DNA of 10,845 nt, taken from the NCBI GenBank assembly GCA_049509675.1, contig JBEKZQ010000205.1:1-10845 (forward strand), given 5' to 3'. Shown here one piece after another: positions 6,424 to 10,845 of this stretch. The stretch is from JBEKZQ01 sp049509675 (GTDB lineage: Bacteria; Planctomycetota; Planctomycetia; Pirellulales; Thermoguttaceae). The notes beneath the pieces were generated by a model that had not been told where the DNA came from, made no database searches, and worked only from the letters and a program-made list of their open reading frames with translations. Made by a program: the position numbers and the translations under genes. How positions within the stretch are numbered: the stretch's first letter is position 1; each line of letters opens with the position of its first letter.

Positions 6424-7112
6424 CCAGGGATTTTCGGGCCGAAGTGCCCAGTTGGGGCTACTGCTCTTCACCCCTGGTGGCTGGCGACCGGCTGATCGTC
6501 AACCCCGGTTCGCCGCGCGATTCCGTGGTGGCGCTGGACCTCAAGACGGGCAAGACCCTGTGGACTTCAACAGGCGCCGAAGCGAACTACGGCAGCTTCC
6601 TCCTGGCCGATGTCTCCGGGGCAGCCTCTGGGTCCCGGCAGATCATCGGCTATGACCAGGAAAACGTTCTCGGCCGCTCGCTGGCCGATGGCCGCCGCCG
6701 GACGAGGCGGAGGGATGGGCCACGCTGTTCTTGCAGGACGTCTACCGGGGACTGGAGCCGGAGGTGCGCCGCGGCGAAGTCAAGCAGTTGTGCGTGGTGG
6801 AGGAGATGCCCAAGAGCGGCCAACAGTGCGATTTCCGGCCGGAGAGCTTCGAAGGCCATCAGTTCACGGTGGTCTCGCGCTATGGGACCTATGCCTCGAA
6901 GAAGGTGTGGGGATATGTCCCGGTTGAGGAGGACGGTTCCGCTTGTTTCAAGATCCCCGCGCGCACGCCGCTCTATTTCATGGCCCTCGATGGCGAGGGG
7001 CGGGCCGTACAGCGCATGCGCACCTTCACTTTCCTTATGCCGGGCCAGAGACAGGGCTGTGTCGGCTGCCATGAGCCGCGCTCGAAGGCGCCCGCTACCG
7101 GTTCCATCATGA
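6357..7112 (+). pseudogene. PQQ-like beta-propeller fragment, continuation after second frameshift
   Basis: The propeller continues in a third frame from about 6366 to about 6697: GSLRALDLESGRVLWEKEL, then VPSWGYCSSPLVAGDRLIV, VVALDLKTGKTLW and RQIIGYDQ. These are successive PQQ blades, each with a strand ending in LDL..G+.LW. The bridging piece (YDNSGKPITWGSCPRATPAI, then SGGVVYTLGA) lies in the second frame at about 6275-6364. The second shift, near 6362-6368, can be explained by two lost bases (family LGAxGSLRALD) or one gained base. After about 6697 the frame becomes Arg-rich nonsense as it overlaps the hydrazine-synthase-like fragment in another frame, so the last blades are missing. The TTG at 6357 is not a credible start. 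It belongs with the fragment at 5641-6423. Confidence 0.7.
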
Positions 7113-7702
7113 TGGCGCAACACAAGCCGCCACGCCCGCTCGACTTGCCGGAGTGGGGCGCGAAAGGCTTCTCCTATCCTGAACTCATCCAACCCATCTG
7201 GGACCGGCATTGCGTGCGTTGCCACCAGGGCAAGGATGAGCCCAAGGCAATCGACCTGACCGGCAAGAAGACACAATTCTTCAGCACATCCTACGAGACG
7301 CTCGTCCCGCACCTGGACACGCCCAACCCGTACCGCTACGTCAACTGGATTTCGACCGCTAGCTTCCGGCGGCACGAGGCCAACGTTGCCGAGATCGCGC
7401 CCAGGCACTGGGGAGCGGTCCGCAGCCCGCTTGCGGAGCTGGTGCGCACGGGGCATCCTGACGAAAAGGGCAATCTCCGCGTCCAGATCGACGATGCTTC
7501 GCGACGCCGCATTTTCGCCTGGATCGACCTCAACGTGCCGTTCTATGGCTCTTACCAGAAACCCGAGGTACACTGGAAACTGAGTGCAAACCATGTTGAG
7601 GTGCCTATCATTCGTTGGGGTGTTAGCCTGCGGTACCTCCGTAGCGGCCGCCACGGTCGATCTGAGCGTCGTCGAACGGCAGGGCGTGGCACGTCACGCT
7701 GA
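6692..7702 (+). pseudogene. Hydrazine-synthase-alpha-like dihaem cytochrome c, C-terminal part
   Basis: The recognisable reading frame starts without a start codon at about 6692 (PPPDEAEGWATLFLQDVYRG) and resembles the middle domain of hydrazine synthase alpha subunit relatives: RRGEVKQLCVVEEMP, then GYVPVEEDGSACFKIPA, LYFMALDGEGRAVQ and RTFTFLMPGQ. Two c-type haem motifs follow: CVGCH (bases 7058-7072) and CVRCH (7211-7225). The end is an F-W-IDLNVPFYG-like segment at about 7510-7550. The TTG at 6731 would give a 323-residue product with no signal peptide, which makes no sense for a c-type cytochrome, so the N-terminal region is missing and the piece is joined directly to the PQQ fragment. 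The last 40 residues or so are non-homologous and overlap the next gene by 119 bases. Such relatives occur in non-anammox planctomycetes, so no hydrazine chemistry should be assumed. Confidence 0.75.
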
Positions 7703-8606
7703 GCCTCTGACGTTCGGAGTTCCGCTGCCCAAAGGGGAATTGACGGACGTGGAGCGCGTGCGACTGATGCTCAACGGCAAGGAGGTCCCCGCCCAGTTCC
7801 GAGTCACGGGCCTATGGCGCCCGGACCAAAGCATCCGCTGGCTATTGGTCGACTTCCAGACCGACATCAACGCTAACGAAAAGCAGCGTTACCAATTGGA
7901 GTATGGCCCTGCCGTCAAGCGAGAAGCCAGTCCGGCCTGCCCCGTCCTCATCGCCCAGGATGACGGCCGCTATACGATCGACACGGGCCAGGCCGTCTTT
8001 CGCGTCAGCAAGAGGGTTTTCAGTCTCTTCGACGAGGTGACGCTGGCAGGAGGGACGGTCCTAGTCGGGCCTTCGGCCGAAGGAGCCGCGCGGTTCGCGG
8101 CCGAGATCAAGGGTTTCCAGGCCAACGTGACACGGCCCGTTTCTTTGCCAAGTAATAAGGGCTCCAGCCACCTCATCTACGCCACGAACCTCGGCGGCAA
8201 CGAGATCGAGGACTACACGCTCCGCTTCGACACGGACTCCGAGTACGCGTTGGCCGGCGCAAAGAGCGGCGCGGCCGGCCGAGGGACCTTTGGCCAGGAT
8301 TTCGTCAACAGCGACGGCAAGTTGTCGATCCCCAAAGACGCGTGGCTCGCCTATGCGCGTCCCAAGGCTGGTGACGCCTACACGTTCCGCGCGGTCCCAA
8401 GGAGCGCCTCGGCGGCGAGTGAAGGGGTGTTTGATACGGCGATCATCGAGAGCCGCCCGCTGCGGAGCGTGATCCGCGTCAAAGGCTCTTTCGGACTTGC
8501 GATAGCAGCGGCCATGGAATATCGGCTGACCGGGGACGCCAAGTACCTGGCCCTGGCCCGCACCTGTTTTTGGGATCGGCGTCCACGACGCTGGACACGG
8601 GACTGA
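7584..8606 (+). pseudogene. PcRGLX-like exo-rhamnogalacturonan lyase family protein, middle deleted
   Basis: The 5' end looks intact: a signal peptide (MLRCLSFVGVLACGTSVAAA from the ATG at 7593, or three residues longer from GTG at 7584) precedes a well-preserved PcRGLX N-terminal RIFT-barrel domain (AEPLTFGVPLPKGEL, then QFRVTGLWRPDQSIRWLLVD and the YQLEYG region). Homology continues to SVIRVKGSF (about base 8490), then jumps to AAAMEYRLTGDAKYLALAR, which looks like the alpha-barrel part found much later in these proteins. Family members are, as I recall, about 800-1000 residues; this has about 340. The reading frame survives the join. A frameshift then follows at a five-T run (8567-8571), giving the terminal WDRRPRRWTRD. 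The product would have been a secreted lyase attacking rhamnogalacturonan or a related polymer. GTG has a GGA six bases upstream; ATG has only a weak site. Confidence 0.75.
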
Positions 8607-8697
8607 CAGCTACACCCACGTTCACAACGCCAACGGGGCAACGCACGGGAACGTCTTTATGGTGCTCGACCGCGAGATGCGCGCGGCGGGCAAGTAG
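8566..8697 (+). pseudogene. Frameshifted C-terminal tail of the PcRGLX-like gene
   Basis: In the frame one base on from the preceding gene the DNA encodes FGIGVHDAGHGTDSYTHVHN, then ANGATHGNVFMVLDREMRAAGK and a TAG at 8695-8697. Removing one T from the run at 8567-8571 joins it smoothly to ALARTC. The piece has ordinary protein-like composition, in contrast to the WDRRPRRWTRD ending of the upstream frame. Its family is not recognised. It may be the true end of the PcRGLX-like protein or the end of another gene brought in by a join. Confidence 0.55.
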
Positions 8698-8712
8698 GGG
8701 GCAAACACGCAT

Positions 8713-8717
8713 GGAGG
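8713..8717 (+). promoter_or_regulatory. Ribosome binding site of the GH123-like gene
   Basis: GGAGG lies seven bases before the ATG at 8725. It shows that the 5' end of this gene is the native one and that the gene follows the PcRGLX-like gene after only 27 bases. Confidence 0.7.
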
Positions 8718-8724
8718 AAATGCG

Positions 8725-9516
8725 ATGTTGACGCGACGAACGTGCGTGTTGGTTGTATCACTGGCGTTGGTGCTATGTCCGCCGCTGGGCCGGGCCGCGC
8801 CGCCTGCCCCCGCAGTGGCTGATGGGGAAATCATCCTCGGCATCAGCAGCCATTGGCGGTGCCACGTGGTGCTCTCGCCGCCCATGGTTTCGCTCGCCAG
8901 CGCCAAGGCGGCCGGCATGGGCATCGATATCGAGGACCGCACCATTCGCCGCATCGCCGATACCGGTCGCGACCAGAGCTCCCCGCCATTGGGCATCCGC
9001 AATTCTCCGCCGCCGCAGGACTGGAACCTTCCCGGCTTCGATGATCTTGGCTGGGCGAGCCAGCGCGGTCCGCTACAGGCCGATCCCTTTGGCACCGCCT
9101 ACCCCAAGGAACTTTCTCCCGAATACGGGGTGGTTTACGGCAGGTTCAAATTCGTGGTCAACGATCCCACCGCAGTCAACGAACTGGCGGTCAGGGTGGC
9201 ATTCCGCGGCGGCCTGGTGGCCTATTTGAACCGTCAAGAGGTCGCGCGAGCGGCGCTACCGCTACGACTTCACTCAACTGGACAAGTACCTCGAGTTGTT
9301 CCTCAAGTACCACGCCCCGCAGCGTCTGAAGATGGTCGTGTTGGTGGCGTATGGCAGGGCGGGCGCGAAGGGCGGGGCCACGGTGACGGCGCTCGACCCG
9401 GCGACGGGCGCGAAGAGCGACCTGGTGCTGCCGCGCTACGGAACTGCGGAGTGCGAATCGCTATTGCGCCCGCTCCTGCTGGCGGTCCAGCAGCGATTGA
9501 AGGCCCGAGGGCTTGA
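8725..9516 (+). pseudogene. GH123/DUF4091-like secreted glycosidase, N-terminal part
   Basis: The start is supported by GGAGG and a signal peptide (MLTRRTCVLVVSLALVLCPP, cleavage near GRA at residue 24). After it comes a galactose-binding-like jelly roll typical of large secreted planctomycete hydrolases: WNLPGFDDLGWASQRGP, VVYGRFKFVVNDP and the pattern VAFRGGLVAYLNRQEVARA (about bases 8830-9255). From about 9255 the frame becomes a Gly/Arg-rich nonsense sequence (GGVWQGGREGRGHGDG) because the real coding sequence has moved to the next frame. The true continuation, the catalytic-type domain, is given by the entry at 9248-10300. The segment normally linking the two, probably several hundred residues, is missing. 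The pieces are therefore one gene with an internal deletion that also shifts frame. Confidence 0.65.
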
Positions 9517-10300
9517 CAAGCGGATCATGCTCGGCATGCCCTGTGACTTCGAGCCCGCACCGGCGGAGGTGGCCATGTTCCGCAACATCCTGCCGGACGC
9601 ACCGTGGATGCGTCCCTGCCGCCCCGACAGCTACGCCCTCCGATGCGACACACAAGACCCGAAGAAGACCGTGCCCATCGCTTGCAATGAACACGTGTGG
9701 TGGCCACCCATTCCCGATCCCACTAAACAACGGCACTTCGGCTGGCAGTTGCCGCACATGCGGGTTTCGTTCAATCGGCCGGGCTATACTCCCCTGTGCC
9801 TGCTGGGCTTCTGTCCGCCTTGGGACTTCCGCATCTGGCTGGAAACTTCGCTGGCCGCCAACGACCGTGGAGCGGGCCGCGTCGGCGCCGATTTTTTCAA
9901 TGAGGACGTCAAGCTTGAGGGCAAGAACGGCGTCGAGCGGGGTTCCGGCAGCCAGGGCACCGTATTCAACCGTCATGTAAAGTCCGAAGTCGGCCAGATC
10001 GGCCTGGCCAACAACACGACGGACCTGCTCGGCGCCGGCCCTGATGGGCCCGTGGCGACTATCCGCTACGAAAACGCCCGCGAGGGACTCCAGGCGGCCG
10101 AGGCCGTGGCCTTCGTCCAGAGGGCCTTGCTGGAAAAGCGGGTCCCGAAGGAATTGGAAGCGCCGGCCTGGCGGCTGATCGACGAGCGGATCAACGGTCT
10201 CCGACTGCACGCCATCGATTTGGGGCAGGCGGGATGGCAGGAGCAATTGGGCAAGCTGTTCGAACTGGCCGGCCGGATCGCGAAATCTTCGGCTCAATGA
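9248..10300 (+). pseudogene. GH123/DUF4091-like glycosidase, C-terminal domain
   Basis: The real frame enters at about 9248 (ERRYRYDFTQLDKYLELFLK) without a start codon and continues to TGA at 10298-10300. The ORF starting at 9296 is this sequence from an internal codon. Features: a barrel-like segment (LKMVVLVAYG, then ATVTALDPATG), RLKARGLDKRIMLGMPCDFEP, VPIACNEHVWWPP, and a closing DUF4091-like helical part (PVATIRYENAREGLQAAEA, RALLEKRVPKELE). GH123 enzymes act on N-acetylgalactosamine-containing glycans; relatives in planctomycetes are of unknown specificity. I do not see the Asp-Glu pair of characterised GH123 in the CDFEP motif, so activity should not be assumed. It ends 48 bases before the next gene. 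The family assignment is from remembered motif patterns and is moderately sure. Confidence 0.62.
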
Positions 10301-10348
10301 ACTCGAAACAACACGATCGTGACAATCTTACCTCGAAGAGGATCTCCT

Positions 10349-10845
10349 ATGTTGCAGCCAAGATGCCTATCGGCGCCGTTCCTCATGGCCCTCATTTCAA
10401 TCAGCACGATTGTCGCCGCGGAGCAACCAACGCCGGCCCCCGTCGAAGGCCCGCCCGCGGCATGGCTCTCGCCGGCCGGCAAGAGCGAGGCATGGAGAAC
10501 GGACACCGGCCGCTGCCGGGAGTTGCTCGGCAAGCTTGATCTTCAGAATGCCTTGGTCCAGAAGCACCTGCCGAACGTGAAGGAAAAGGTCCAAATCCTC
10601 TTGCGCTCGCCCGACTTCGATTGGAGGAGGAAGACGGCCGTCGAGTTCCTGGAAAACATGCTGGAGGACCTGGCGGCGGGCCGGGAACCGCTGCTCCGTT
10701 ATGCCGGCAAGGGATTCGGCTATCCCTACTGGTCGAATACCCTGCGGCGGATCGAGGCGACGTGGGTACATGTCCCGCCGACCTACGACCCGGGCAAGAG
10801 CTACCAGTTGTTCATCTATTATAAATGTGGCGGCGGAATTCACTT
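10349..10845 (+). CDS. Secreted esterase-like alpha/beta hydrolase, N-terminal part (runs off right edge)
   Basis: The frame is open from ATG at 10349 to the window end, 165 complete codons. AGAGGA (10337-10342), six bases before the ATG, supports the start. A signal peptide (MLQPRCLSAPFLMALISIST, cleavage near VAA at residue 24) is followed by a Pro/Ala linker, then a charged helical segment (CRELLGKLDLQNALVQKHL and WRRKTAVEFLENMLEDLAAG). After that comes GKGFGYPYWSNTLRRIEATW, VHVPPTYDPGKSYQLFIYYK and CGGGIH, the entry of an alpha/beta-hydrolase domain as in PHB-depolymerase-like or S9-type esterases. The Ser-His-Asp residues lie beyond the edge. It follows the GH123-like gene by 48 bases on the same strand and would fit removal of acyl groups from a polysaccharide. 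No frameshift is visible. It is the first apparently intact gene after the damaged stretch. Confidence 0.7.
   Translation, partial: MLQPRCLSAPFLMALISISTIVAAEQPTPAPVEGPPAAWLSPAGKSEAWRTDTGRCRELLGKLDLQNALVQKHLPNVKEKVQILLRSPDFDWRRKTAVEFLENMLEDLAAGREPLLRYAGKGFGYPYWSNTLRRIEATWVHVPPTYDPGKSYQLFIYYKCGGGIH

Noticed and set aside
6650..7654. A 334-codon minus-strand open frame
   Set aside because: Opposite the dihaem cytochrome fragment, whose CXXCH motifs and family pattern show the plus strand is coding.
6692..7702. True hydrazine synthase of an anammox organism
   Set aside because: No beta or gamma subunit genes nearby, two haem motifs only, and surroundings typical of heterotrophic planctomycetes; related domains occur outside anammox bacteria.
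5469..9300. Mobile element or phage insertion as the cause of the broken genes
   Set aside because: I saw no transposase, integrase, terminal inverted repeat or target-site duplication; the breaks are losses of gene interiors, not insertions.
9461..10297. A 278-codon minus-strand open frame
   Set aside because: Antisense of the DUF4091-like C-terminal domain; no start signal or motif.
1..10845. CRISPR array, tRNA or rRNA gene
   Set aside because: No regularly spaced repeats and no tRNA- or rRNA-like sequence were recognised by eye on either strand; a covariance-model scan was not possible.

Overview
The window looks like chromosomal DNA from a member of the Planctomycetota, probably an uncultured, environmental or metagenome-derived one. 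The taxonomic evidence is the family content: a DUF1501 protein with a twin-arginine leader, a planctomycete-type cytochrome with PSCyt1, PSCyt2 and PSD1 (DUF1549/DUF1553) domains, PQQ-like beta-propellers, a hydrazine-synthase-alpha-like dihaem protein, and several secreted carbohydrate-active proteins. The DNA is GC-rich throughout, and no tRNA, rRNA, CRISPR array or insertion sequence was recognised.

Left part (1-5294, minus strand): a compact, apparently intact operon. In transcription order it holds a three-unit RidA-superfamily protein whose C-terminal two thirds resemble the chorismatases FkbO/Hyg5/XanB2; a PSCyt1/Big_2/PSCyt2/PSD1 cytochrome that overlaps it by 4 bases (ATGA); a DUF1501 protein 37 bases further on; and a secreted proline-rich protein that runs off the left edge. 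A candidate sigma-70-type promoter and a perfect 16-base palindrome lie upstream, and an 18-base inverted repeat sits between genes three and four.

Middle and right part (5469-10300): a stretch in which every gene is broken. It contains a minus-strand LuxR-type helix-turn-helix stub, then plus-strand pieces of a PQQ propeller gene with two frameshifts, the C-terminal part of a hydrazine-synthase-alpha-like dihaem cytochrome, a rhamnogalacturonan-lyase-like (PcRGLX) gene lacking its middle, and a GH123/DUF4091-like glycosidase gene lacking its middle. Starts and ends of successive genes remain in order, but their interiors are missing. This is either real pseudogenisation of a secreted polysaccharide-degradation cluster or a set of false joins in an assembly; the sequence alone cannot decide.

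Right edge (10349-10845): the intact start of a secreted alpha/beta-hydrolase-like esterase, continuing the plus-strand cluster.

Most notable points: the chorismatase-like protein has an additional N-terminal RidA unit and is translationally coupled to planctomycete cytochrome genes, and the neighbouring saccharolytic cluster shows repeated internal deletions.
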